From: Candidatus Omnitrophota bacterium
GTDB lineage: Bacteria > Omnitrophota > Gorgyraeia > Duberdicusellales > 4484-171
Direction: 5' to 3'
DNA length: 59,325 nucleotides
Assembly (NCBI GenBank): GCA_024542985.1
Contig: JAMXCX010000003.1
Coordinates: 1-59,325, forward strand
How positions within the stretch are numbered: the first letter of the stretch is position 1; each line of letters opens with the position of its first letter. The notes below the pieces were generated by a model, which made no database searches, had not been told where the DNA came from, and saw only the letters and a list, made by a program, of their open reading frames with translations. A program made the position numbers and the translations under genes. Shown here piece after piece: positions 7,312-14,652 of the stretch.

Positions 7312-10300
7312 ATGAAAATTGCTGAATATTCGGTAAAACATTCGCTTTTAGTAAACCTTATTTCGGTTTTTATCCTTATAGCCGGTTTTTATACTCTTTT
7401 TATTTTCAAAATTCCCCGTGAGGCCTTTCCTGAAGTTTCACGGGATATAGTAATCATACAGACTGCATATCCGGGAGCTCCGCCCCAGGATTTGGAGAAG
7501 TTAGTTACTATTCCTATTGAGAAAGAAATTAAAGGAATTGGAGGGGTTGAGGAAACTCAGTCTACTTCCCAAGAAAATATCTCGACTATAAGGGTGGATA
7601 TAAGCCAGGATGTAAAAGATAAACGTAAAGTAGTCGATGATATCCGGCGGGCAGTGGAGAGGGTGCAGGATTTACCCAGAGAAGTTGAAAAGCCGATTGT
7701 AACTGAAATTACTTCGGGCATGATACCGGTAATTCAGGTAGCTTTAAGCGGTGATTTAGATGAAGCTGTGCTGCAGGAATATGCAGAAAATTTGGAAGAC
7801 ATACTCGAAGATATCCCCGGAGTATCTAGTATTTCCCGGGGAGGTTGGAGGAATAAGGAGGTGTGGGTTGAGGTAGACCCCGGTAAAATGCGTGATGTGC
7901 ATGTGAGCCTGGAAGAAATAATGCTGGCTTTAAAGAAAAGAAATACTAGTATTCCCGGAGGAAAAATCCGCGCTCAAAAAGAATTCAGTATTCGTACTAC
8001 CGGTGAATTTTACACGACTGATGAAATCGAAAAAGTAGTTATTAGGGCTAATGAAGCCGGAAATTGGTTGCGGATAAAAGACGTAGCCAGGGTTAAATTT
8101 GGCTTTGAGGATGAAGACGTTATCAATAAAAGTTATGGTACGCGTTCAATTAATCTTACTGTTATTAAACGGGAAACAGCAGATGCAATTAAAATTGTCG
8201 ATCAGGTTAAAAAGGATACTAAAGATTTTCTTGAGTATGCCGATTCTAAGTTAAAAGTTTCCTACATAAGAGATATGTCCTTTTATATTAAACGCCGGCT
8301 GGGAGTGCTGAAGAATAACGGAATTATCGGCTTGTTTTTGGTTTGCTGTGTTTTGATGCTCTTTTTGAATTTCCGTATAGCCTTGTTAACAGCTTTAGGC
8401 CTTCCTATTGCTTTTTCTGCTACCATAACAGTGATGGGTTTTGTAGGATTAAGTATAAACCTTATTACTATGTTCGGGTTAATTATAGTTCTGGGCATGC
8501 TGGTGGATGATGGAATTATTGTAGCTGAGAATTGCGCCCGTTACTTGGAAGAAGGCCTTAATCCACGCCAGGCGGCTATCGTGGGTACACAGGAAGTGGC
8601 TAGGCCGGTTACCGCAACTATTATCACTACCATTGCTGCTTTTTTCCCACTTCTATTCATGGAAGGAATGTTGGGTAAATTCATCTGGGGCATACCCTTG
8701 GTAGTTGGTATTGCTTTGAGCGCATCTTTATTTGAGGCTTTGGTTATTTTACCTTCACATTTCGCTGATTTTGTTAGGGTAAGTAAGAAGTTTAGATCAA
8801 GGAAGGAGTTGCCTTGGTTTAAGAAACTGATTAGTTTTTATACTCGTATTCTTAACAAGGCTCTCAAGCGGCGTTATTGGGTATTATCCGGTTTGCTTAT
8901 CGCATTTTTTTTAACTATTCTTCTGGCAAAAAGCATGCCGTTTATTCTTTTTGGTTCCCAAGAAGGTATCGAGCAGTTTTATATTCGCGCCGAAGTTCCC
9001 TTAGGCACAAATATTTATACCACCAATAAATTGGTACGCCGGATAGAAGAGAAAGTTGAACAATTACCTAAAAACCAAGTAGCGACTTACACTACTCAGG
9101 TTGGCTTAACCAGCGGAAGGAGGATGTATGACCCTTACAGCAAGTCCGGGAGTCATGTCGCTCAAGTTGTGGTGTATCTTAATCCTTATTCTGAACGTAA
9201 GCGAAGGGTAAGTGAAATTATTGAAGATTTGAGGGAGAAAACTAAAGATATCCAAGGTTTTGATAAGATTTACTTTGAAAAACAACGTGCCGGGCCGCCG
9301 GTAGGAAAAGCCGTAGCTGTTAAAGTGCGGGGTGAGGATTTTTCTGTACTCCAGGAGATTGCCGGTAATATAGAGAATTTTTTAAAAGACAAGAAAGGAG
9401 TTTCTGATATTGCCTCTGATTATGAAATAGGCCGGGGAGAAATCCGGGTAGTTATTAATCAGGACGAGACCGCTCGTGCCTTTCTCTCAGTAGGTGAGAT
9501 TGCGGCTTCCATACGTAATGCTTTTCGGGGAGGAATAGCTACTACGATTAAGCCGGTTAAAGCTGAAGAAGAAATTGATGTTATAGTGCGTTTTCCTGAA
9601 AAATACCGCAATAAGAGAGAGACTTTTGATGAAATTCTAATTCCTAATAAGTTCGGACACCTCATTTCTTTAAAAAAGGTAGCCCATCTAGAGGATAAGT
9701 TATCAGTAGCCCGTATCCGGCATCTAAACGGTAAAAGGGTGATTACTATTAGAGCTGGTGTGGATAATAAGAATATGACTTCTTCAAAGGTAAATGAGCT
9801 CTTAAGCCAAGAATTTAAGGGTATATCAAGAAAATATCCCGGATACCGCATAGAGTATGGAGGAGAGCAGGAGGAAAACATAAAATCTAGGCGCAGCTTT
9901 ATAAGGGCTTTCGGTTTCGCTTTCTTTTTGATTTTTCTTATTTTGGCAGCTAATTTTAATTCTTTAGTTCAGCCTCTGGTTGTAATGATGGCAATTCCGT
10001 TTGGATTGATTGGCGTTATCTGGGCTTTTTTCTTCCATGGGGCTGCGATAAGCTTTTTTATGATGATGGGTGTTATTGGGCTTAGCGGTATTGTGGTTAA
10101 TGATTCTATTGTTTTAGTTGATTTTATTAATAATCTACGCCGCAAGGGAGTTGCCAGAAGGGATTCAATTGTTCAGGCCGGTCAACTACGCTTGAGGCCG
10201 GTTATACTTACTACCATTACCACAGCTCTCGGACTTACGCCTACTGCTTACGGCATTTGGGGAGGTGACCCCTTCTTAAAACCCATGGCACTTACTATTG

Positions 10301-10440
10301 TTTGGGGTATTATCTGCGCTACTGTGCTTACTTTGATCGCTCTTCCCTGTATCTATGCCATTATTGATGATATTGCACTTAAAATTTCCGGCCACGCTAT
10401 TGTGATAAGTAATAACAATAAAGAGAATAATAAGACTTAA
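7312..10440 (+). CDS. RND-family efflux transporter permease (HAE-like)
   Basis: The 1042-residue protein has the size and duplicated plan of AcrB-type pumps: TM1 near residues 10-32, a large periplasmic loop, TM2-6 around 335-480, a second transmembrane helix near 525, a second large loop, and TM8-12 from about 865. The TM4 acidic pair of the proton relay is present in GMLVDDGIIVAEN. In the second half the usual TM10 lysine region reads GIVVNDSIVLVDF, so the AcrB lysine is replaced, as in several HAE subfamilies. It should export small molecules through the upstream TolC protein. No periplasmic adaptor (membrane-fusion protein) gene is found in this operon, which is unusual for a tripartite pump. 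Confidence 0.92.
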   Translation: MKIAEYSVKHSLLVNLISVFILIAGFYTLFIFKIPREAFPEVSRDIVIIQTAYPGAPPQDLEKLVTIPIEKEIKGIGGVEETQSTSQENISTIRVDISQDVKDKRKVVDDIRRAVERVQDLPREVEKPIVTEITSGMIPVIQVALSGDLDEAVLQEYAENLEDILEDIPGVSSISRGGWRNKEVWVEVDPGKMRDVHVSLEEIMLALKKRNTSIPGGKIRAQKEFSIRTTGEFYTTDEIEKVVIRANEAGNWLRIKDVARVKFGFEDEDVINKSYGTRSINLTVIKRETADAIKIVDQVKKDTKDFLEYADSKLKVSYIRDMSFYIKRRLGVLKNNGIIGLFLVCCVLMLFLNFRIALLTALGLPIAFSATITVMGFVGLSINLITMFGLIIVLGMLVDDGIIVAENCARYLEEGLNPRQAAIVGTQEVARPVTATIITTIAAFFPLLFMEGMLGKFIWGIPLVVGIALSASLFEALVILPSHFADFVRVSKKFRSRKELPWFKKLISFYTRILNKALKRRYWVLSGLLIAFFLTILLAKSMPFILFGSQEGIEQFYIRAEVPLGTNIYTTNKLVRRIEEKVEQLPKNQVATYTTQVGLTSGRRMYDPYSKSGSHVAQVVVYLNPYSERKRRVSEIIEDLREKTKDIQGFDKIYFEKQRAGPPVGKAVAVKVRGEDFSVLQEIAGNIENFLKDKKGVSDIASDYEIGRGEIRVVINQDETARAFLSVGEIAASIRNAFRGGIATTIKPVKAEEEIDVIVRFPEKYRNKRETFDEILIPNKFGHLISLKKVAHLEDKLSVARIRHLNGKRVITIRAGVDNKNMTSSKVNELLSQEFKGISRKYPGYRIEYGGEQEENIKSRRSFIRAFGFAFFLIFLILAANFNSLVQPLVVMMAIPFGLIGVIWAFFFHGAAISFFMMMGVIGLSGIVVNDSIVLVDFINNLRRKGVARRDSIVQAGQLRLRPVILTTITTALGLTPTAYGIWGGDPFLKPMALTIVWGIICATVLTLIALPCIYAIIDDIALKISGHAIVISNNNKENNKT

Positions 10441-10464
10441 AACTTACAATATATCATTTCGTAT

Positions 10465-10493
10465 TTGTTTTTATTGGCTGGATAAAGTATAAT
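10465..10493 (+). promoter_or_regulatory. Predicted promoter of the HD-domain gene
   Basis: TTGTTT (10465-10470), a 17-bp spacer and a perfect TATAAT (10488-10493), with the ATG 29 bp further downstream. Confidence 0.55.
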
Positions 10494-10521
10494 TTTATAG
10501 GTAGAGCCAGAGTAGATAATT

Positions 10522-11661
10522 ATGATTCAGAAACCATTTTTATTAAAAATTTACGAAGCTGCCAGTATGCAGCGCTGGAATGACCAAATACGCACAGTAG
10601 AACTTACAGAATTAGATAAGCAAGCCCATAAAATGATAATTGCTTATGTGTTGGGTAAGTGCGAAGAAGATTTTGGCACAAAAGGATTTGATTGGATAGA
10701 GGTTATAGAGGCCGGAATATTCGAATTTTTGCAGCGCATAGTAGTTACGGATTTAAAACCGGCATTATTTCACAGGATAAAAGAGGATAAGAAAAAATAT
10801 GCTCAGTTAAATGAGTGGGTTTATGAGAAAATAAACCCAATCATATCTCCCTTGGGAGAAGATTTTTGCAGGAGTTTTAAGAGCTATCTTCACGATACCA
10901 AACGGAACTTAAACCGCAGGATTATCAGCGCTGCCCATTTTTATGCCACAAAATGGGAGTTTGATATAATTGAGCGCGCCAATCCCAAAGGGTACTTAAT
11001 CAAGGAAATCAGAAAAGATATTAGGGAGAAGCAAAAGAGATATCACGATTTAAAAAGCATGCAGTTTTTGCTTAATTCGCCGCGTCTAAAATATTTTATA
11101 AATATATGCGGCCAGCTTCGTTTTCAGATACGCTGGAGCCATTTGCATCGGGCACCAAAAACTTCTGTTTTGGGGCACATGCTGCTAGTTGCAATGTTGT
11201 CATATCTTTTTTCCTTGCAGATAAAAGCTCAAGGCCAGAGATGTGTAAATAATTATTTTACCGGTCTTTTTCATGATTTGCCGGAGGTTCTTACCCGGGA
11301 TATAATTAACCCGGTAAAGCGCTCTGTTGAAGGTTTAAGTGAGTTAATCAAAGAATATGAATCTCAAGAAATGCAGAGAAAGATTTATAAGTTGATTCCT
11401 CGCTCTTGGCACGCTAGCATGCATATGTTTACCGAAAATGAGTTCGCTGATCTTGTTTCAAAAGAGGGCCTTATCCAAAGGGACGGAAGGTTAATTAAAG
11501 CTACAGATGAGTTGACCGCTTTTCTAGAGGCCTACCTGGCTTTATGCAACGGTATACAAAGCGAAGCTTTCAAAAATGCGAAACAGGACATTAAGAATCG
11601 ATATCATTCAAAGGTTATATCCGGGGTTAATTTCGGACAAATTTTTTCAGCTTTTGATTAA
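10522..11661 (+). CDS. HD-domain phosphohydrolase-like protein (YfbR-related)
   Basis: A 379-residue soluble protein with HD-superfamily metal-binding elements. DKQAHKMI (about 33-40) occurs in the N-terminal half. In the second half there are GHMLLVAMLSYL (about 218-230), FHDLPEVLTRDI (HD pair, about 250-262) and ATDELTAFLEA (about 334-344) with the last aspartate. The FHDLPE...D arrangement resembles 5'-nucleotidases of the YfbR group. The N-terminal half may be a second, degenerate HD-like helical unit. The substrate is unknown; nucleotides are plausible. It is a single-gene unit with its own promoter and a strong terminator about 60 bp after the stop. Confidence 0.75.
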   Translation: MIQKPFLLKIYEAASMQRWNDQIRTVELTELDKQAHKMIIAYVLGKCEEDFGTKGFDWIEVIEAGIFEFLQRIVVTDLKPALFHRIKEDKKKYAQLNEWVYEKINPIISPLGEDFCRSFKSYLHDTKRNLNRRIISAAHFYATKWEFDIIERANPKGYLIKEIRKDIREKQKRYHDLKSMQFLLNSPRLKYFINICGQLRFQIRWSHLHRAPKTSVLGHMLLVAMLSYLFSLQIKAQGQRCVNNYFTGLFHDLPEVLTRDIINPVKRSVEGLSELIKEYESQEMQRKIYKLIPRSWHASMHMFTENEFADLVSKEGLIQRDGRLIKATDELTAFLEAYLALCNGIQSEAFKNAKQDIKNRYHSKVISGVNFGQIFSAFD

Positions 11662-11717
11662 GAAAGGTGTTTCCTTTTATTGGTAGTAGAAAAGACAAGG
11701 TTAAAGATAAAGAATAA

Positions 11718-11748
11718 AAAAAGACAGGGAAAAAATCCCTGCCTTTTT
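11718..11748. terminator. Bidirectional intrinsic terminator
   Basis: The hairpin CAGGGA (11725-11730), loop AAAAA, TCCCTG (11736-11741) is extended by AAAAAG on the left pairing with CTTTTT on the right. The tract is T-rich read in either direction. It lies between two convergent genes, the HD-domain gene (+) and the RRM gene (-), and can serve both. Confidence 0.85.
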
Positions 11749-11763
11749 AATTTCACAATAAGA

Positions 11764-12141
11764 TTATCTTTTAAATCTGCCGCCGCCGCCAGAATATCCG
11801 CCGCCGCCGCCAGAATATCCGCCGCCGCCGCCAGAATATCCGCCGCCGCCAAATCCACCTCTTGGGCCTCTGTCGGTACGAGGTTTCATTTTCTGAGCTT
11901 TGTTTACTTTTAGTGTTCTTCCATTTAGCTCCACACCGTTTAAGGCATCTATTGCTTTATTGGCATCTTCCTCGGTTTCAAACTCTGCAAACCCGAAACC
12001 TTTGGCTCTGCCAGTATTTCTGTCTGATATGAGTTTTACTTCTTTTACGGTTACTCCCTTTTCTTCGATGGCTTTGCGTACGTCCTCTTCAGTTAAATCA
12101 TACGCTAAATTACCCAGATAAATCTTCTTTTCTTCTTCCAT
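11764..12141 (-). CDS. Glycine-rich RRM RNA-binding protein
   Basis: A 125-residue protein. An RNA-recognition motif spans about residues 5-80: KIYLGNLAYDLTEE contains RNP2 and KGFGFAEFETEEDA contains RNP1. A basic linker is followed by a C-terminal tail made of YSGGGGG repeats ending in RFKR. Such proteins are cold- or stress-responsive RNA chaperones in cyanobacteria and many other bacteria. I start at the ATG at 12141, which has an AAAGGAG site 7 bp upstream. An in-frame ATG 33 bp earlier lacks one. It lies 58 bp downstream of rpsU on the same strand, so the two probably form a translation-linked operon. The terminator at 11718 ends the unit. Confidence 0.9.
   Translation of the reverse strand: MEEEKKIYLGNLAYDLTEEDVRKAIEEKGVTVKEVKLISDRNTGRAKGFGFAEFETEEDANKAIDALNGVELNGRTLKVNKAQKMKPRTDRGPRGGFGGGGYSGGGGGYSGGGGGYSGGGGRFKR
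11780..11850 (-). repeat. In-frame 21-bp tandem repeat encoding YSGGGGG
   Basis: The block beginning AGAATAT recurs at 11791, 11812 and 11833 with an exact 21-bp period and flanking (CCG)n runs. The units are identical in DNA, not only in protein. This indicates recent slippage expansion of the glycine tail. Confidence 0.85.
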
Positions 12142-12199
12142 TACATTTACTCCTTTTGAAAAAAATTCATACAAAAAATATCCCTTTTAGTAACGTTTA

Positions 12200-12364
12200 T
12201 CAACGTTTTTTGTTTTTCGCTTTTTCCCTCCTTTTTTGAGATGGTTTTGTGTAATATTGGCGTTCACGGCATCTTTTTATAATGCCTTCTCTTTTGCATT
12301 GTAATTTGAAACCCCGTAACGCCTTTTCAAAGTCCCTATTTGTTTCAATCTTTACTTCTGCCAT
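12200..12364 (-). CDS. rpsU: 30S ribosomal protein S21 (bS21)
   Basis: A 54-residue ORF beginning MAEVKIETNRDFEKALRGFK, followed by KREGIIKRCRERQYYTKPSQ and a lysine/arginine tail. This is the bS21 family at normal length. bS21 sits near the anti-Shine-Dalgarno of 16S rRNA and helps initiation. GGAGAGGATAAATG gives a textbook ribosome binding site. It is short and easily missed. It leads an operon with the RRM protein and has its own promoter (12392-12419). Confidence 0.95.
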   Translation of the reverse strand: MAEVKIETNRDFEKALRGFKLQCKREGIIKRCRERQYYTKPSQKRREKAKNKKR

Positions 12365-12391
12365 TTATCCTCTCCTTTTTTCATTTTGGTC

Positions 12392-12419
12392 ATTCTATCA
12401 TACTTTTCGATTTTAGCAA
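12392..12419 (-). promoter_or_regulatory. Predicted promoter of the rpsU-RRM operon
   Basis: Read on the minus strand, TTGCTA (12419-12414), a 16-bp spacer and TAGAAT (12397-12392) lie 28 bp before the rpsU start. Confidence 0.5.
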
Positions 12420-12445
12420 GAAGAAAAAATCAAGGGTTGGACTAC

Positions 12446-12473
12446 TTGATTTTTCTGCAGATAATGGTATGAT
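12446..12473 (+). promoter_or_regulatory. Predicted promoter of fxsA
   Basis: TTGATT (12446-12451), a 16-bp spacer and TATGAT (12468-12473). The -35 sits in the right arm of a small hairpin (AAAAATCAAG 12425-12434 with CTTGATTTTT 12445-12454). A second inverted repeat, TAATCAC...GTGATTA, follows the -10 box. Either could be an operator. Confidence 0.45.
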
Positions 12474-12527
12474 AATCACCAAGAGAAGTGATTAAGCTAA
12501 TGTTTTCAAAGCTTAAATAGGCCTATC

Positions 12528-12932
12528 ATGCTCATATATCTAATTTTGTTGTTTACTATAGTACCGGTTATAGAACTTGCTCTCTTGCTGAAAGTAGGCC
12601 AGTTTATGGGGGTGGTTAATACTATTGCCATTGTCATTATCACCGGTATAACCGGTGCCTTGCTTGCAAAATTACAGGGTCTGCGTATATTACACAGGGT
12701 TGAAGCTGATATTAATCAGGGCAAAATGCCGGCGGATAAACTTTTTGACGGAGTCTTGATTTTGTGTAGCGGTTTATTATTATTGACCCCCGGATTTCTT
12801 ACTGACTTAATCGGCTTTGCAGGATTAATTCCTTTTACAAGAGGTTTATTTAAAACGTTACTTAAGCGAAAAATAAAGAATATTATTGCTGAAGGTAAAA
12901 TCATTACCCTTGCGTCTTTTAGGTCTCGGTAG
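12528..12932 (+). CDS. fxsA: FxsA-family inner-membrane protein
   Basis: A 134-residue membrane protein with hydrophobic segments at about 1-20, 25-45 and 70-95. It carries the family core KMPADKLFDGVLILCSGLLL followed by TPGFLTDLIGFAGLIPFTR. FxsA from E. coli interferes with exclusion of phage T7 by F plasmids when overproduced; its cellular role is unknown. The start fits the family, in which the first helix begins at once, although no strong ribosome binding site precedes it. It is transcribed divergently from rpsU. Confidence 0.88.
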   Translation: MLIYLILLFTIVPVIELALLLKVGQFMGVVNTIAIVIITGITGALLAKLQGLRILHRVEADINQGKMPADKLFDGVLILCSGLLLLTPGFLTDLIGFAGLIPFTRGLFKTLLKRKIKNIIAEGKIITLASFRSR

Positions 12933-13015
12933 GGTCATTTTTAGTATAATTACCGGGTATTTTGTTCTAAAATAAGTCTTTTGTTTATGAAATCTTTCTC
13001 TAATCACTGCAATCA

Positions 13016-13036
13016 GGGACTGTATTTCGCAGTCCC
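13016..13036. other. Perfect hairpin after fxsA
   Basis: GGGACTG (13016-13022), a 7-nt loop and CAGTCCC (13030-13036) form a perfect stem in the gap after fxsA. No T-tract follows, so it is a poor terminator. It may stabilise the mRNA 3' end or be a dispersed palindrome. Confidence 0.5.
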
Positions 13037-13054
13037 AAAATAACGGTTTAGAAC

Positions 13055-13083
13055 TCGACATAAGCAGTATTTTTTGGTATAAT
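13055..13083 (+). promoter_or_regulatory. Predicted promoter upstream of 13160
   Basis: TCGACA (13055-13060), a 17-bp spacer and a perfect TATAAT (13078-13083). The sequence around it (CTCGACATAAG, later a T-run) closely resembles the promoter at 24340-24368. Confidence 0.6.
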
Positions 13084-13159
13084 TTTGCATTGCAAAAATA
13101 TAGATTTTTCCTTATAGTTCTAGGGATAAAAGGTTAAGCAAAGTCAGGAGAAAATACGT

Positions 13160-13489
13160 ATGTCAGTTAAAGAAATTATCAAAAAGTGCAGTAGGCTAAG
13201 TGTTTATGAGCAGCGTGTCGTTAAGGATGATTATGCAGAGTTAGTGTTTTTTAGCAAAGATGTAGTTGCGTGGGGGGAAAATATTGCTGAGGCTTTAGGC
13301 CCCGCGATCAAATCCGCAGAAGCAAAACCAACCAAGAACGCTTTAGATTTAACAAAAGACCATGGGGGAATCTGGGATAATCAAACATTATTTGGGAAAG
13401 AGTTTAATGGTTACAGTATTATAGCTATGTTTTGTCCCTGGCAGGATGAAGTCCACACAACCTTGAAGATAATTTGTTTGAAGAAATAA
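13160..13489 (+). CDS. Conserved small protein of unknown function
   Basis: A 109-residue soluble protein I cannot assign to a named family. It is acidic and basic in patches. The central region ALDLTKDHGGIWDNQTLFGKE leads into FNGYSIIAMFCPWQDEVHTT, and a final strand ends the protein. The pattern suggests a compact alpha/beta fold without membrane segments. A ribosome binding site (AGGAG) 11 bp before the ATG and a near-consensus promoter support it as a real gene. It stands alone between fxsA and a zinc-ribbon gene. Confidence 0.6.
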   Translation: MSVKEIIKKCSRLSVYEQRVVKDDYAELVFFSKDVVAWGENIAEALGPAIKSAEAKPTKNALDLTKDHGGIWDNQTLFGKEFNGYSIIAMFCPWQDEVHTTLKIICLKK

Positions 13490-13583
13490 AGATAAGCTAT
13501 TTTTAAATTCCTATTCCCTGATTTTGTCGGGAGTACACCATTTTCTAAGCCGCATTTCCAAGATTTAACATAAAAGTAATTAG

Positions 13584-13979
13584 ATGGATTGTCCAGTTTG
13601 CCGGAATGCTATGGTCGTTTTCGAACTCGATGAGGTAGAAATTGACCATTGTTTGGGTTGTAGAGGTATTTGGCTTGATTCAGGAGAACTTGAGCTTTTG
13701 CTGGAAAGCGTCCAAGAAAAAAACCAGGTGTTAACTTCTTTTGAAATTGATAAAACCAGCCATGAGAAAAAACGCAAGTGCCCGATATGCCTAAAAAAAA
13801 TGGACAAAGTATCTTGGGGAAAAGATAAAAAAGTTTTAATTGATAAATGCCGTAATGGTGACGGGATTTGGTTTGACGCCGGTGAGCTCTGTGAAGTTAT
13901 TGATACAGTAAGTATAGATAGGAATAATAAGATTATATCTATGTTAAAGGATGTATTCAGAAACAGTTTAACAAAATAA
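13584..13979 (+). CDS. Tandem TFIIB-type zinc-ribbon protein
   Basis: A 131-residue protein made of two zinc-ribbon units of the zf-TFIIB type: MDCPVCRNAMVVFELDEVEI then HCLGCRGIWLDSGELE (about 1-40), and KCPICLKKMDKV then CRNGDGIWFDAGELCE (about 65-110). In the second unit the usual CxxC knuckle reads CRNGDG, so one cysteine is lost and that site may be weak. Proteins like this are widespread and of unknown function; nucleic-acid or protein binding is presumed. The LemA gene follows about 80 bp later. Confidence 0.8.
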   Translation: MDCPVCRNAMVVFELDEVEIDHCLGCRGIWLDSGELELLLESVQEKNQVLTSFEIDKTSHEKKRKCPICLKKMDKVSWGKDKKVLIDKCRNGDGIWFDAGELCEVIDTVSIDRNNKIISMLKDVFRNSLTK

Positions 13980-14062
13980 ATGAAGCTGTTGCGGGCTAGC
14001 ACCCGTAGTATCTTTATTTTTCCTAGGCTGTTGTGAGCTTCGGAGAAAAAGGGGGTCTAAAG

Positions 14063-14620
14063 ATGATGTTTCTAGGAGTGTTTTTAGCAATTGCTATCTT
14101 GGGGGTGTTGTATCTTGTGGGTATATATAATGTGCTTATTCGGTTGAGAAACAGGGCTAAGAACGCCTGGTCTCAGATTGATGTCCAACTTAAAAGAAGG
14201 CATGATCTTATTCCTAACTTGGTAAAAACAGCAAAAGGTTACATGGCTCATGAGAGAGAGACCCTAGAAAATATTACAAAAGCAAGGAGCCAGGCCATGG
14301 GAGCCGGAAGTGTGAGAGAGAAGTCAAAAGCCGAAGGTGAGTTAAGCGGCGCTATGAGTAAATTTTTCCTAGTTGTTGAGAATTATCCTGACCTCAAGGC
14401 AAACCAGAATTTTCTGGCCCTTCAAGAAGAATTGACATCGACAGAGAATAAAATAGCATTTTCCCGGCAGGCTTATAATGACCAGGTTCTTTTCTTTAAT
14501 AATAAAATACAGATGTTCCCTTCGAATATAGTCGCTCAGAGCTTTAATTTTAAGACAGAAGAGTTTTTCGCGATAGAGGATAAGCAGGAAAGAAAAGTAC
14601 CTAAAGTAAACTTTTCATAA
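14063..14620 (+). CDS. LemA-family membrane protein
   Basis: A 185-residue LemA protein. One N-terminal transmembrane helix (about residues 4-25) is followed by the family core VLIRLRNRAKNAWSQIDVQL, RRHDLIPNLVKTAKGY and the C-terminal AFSRQAYNDQVLFFNNKI. The rest is a helical bundle outside the membrane. I chose the ATG at 14063, which follows a GGGGG site by 8 bases. An in-frame GTG at 14033 would add ten residues. LemA is often encoded beside an M48/HtpX peptidase, as here (gap 32 bp), and the two are thought to act together in envelope quality control. Confidence 0.9.
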   Translation: MMFLGVFLAIAILGVLYLVGIYNVLIRLRNRAKNAWSQIDVQLKRRHDLIPNLVKTAKGYMAHERETLENITKARSQAMGAGSVREKSKAEGELSGAMSKFFLVVENYPDLKANQNFLALQEELTSTENKIAFSRQAYNDQVLFFNNKIQMFPSNIVAQSFNFKTEEFFAIEDKQERKVPKVNFS

Positions 14621-14652
14621 ATATACTCCCAATTTAGTCCTATCGTTTAGTT

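Noticed and set aside
9459-9881. Minus-strand ORF of 140 codons inside the RND gene
   Set aside because: Fully contained in a well-supported transporter gene; no ribosome binding site or homology seen.
11680-11913. Plus-strand ORF rich in SAAAARI repeats
   Set aside because: Antisense read of the glycine-repeat tail of the RRM gene and the terminator.
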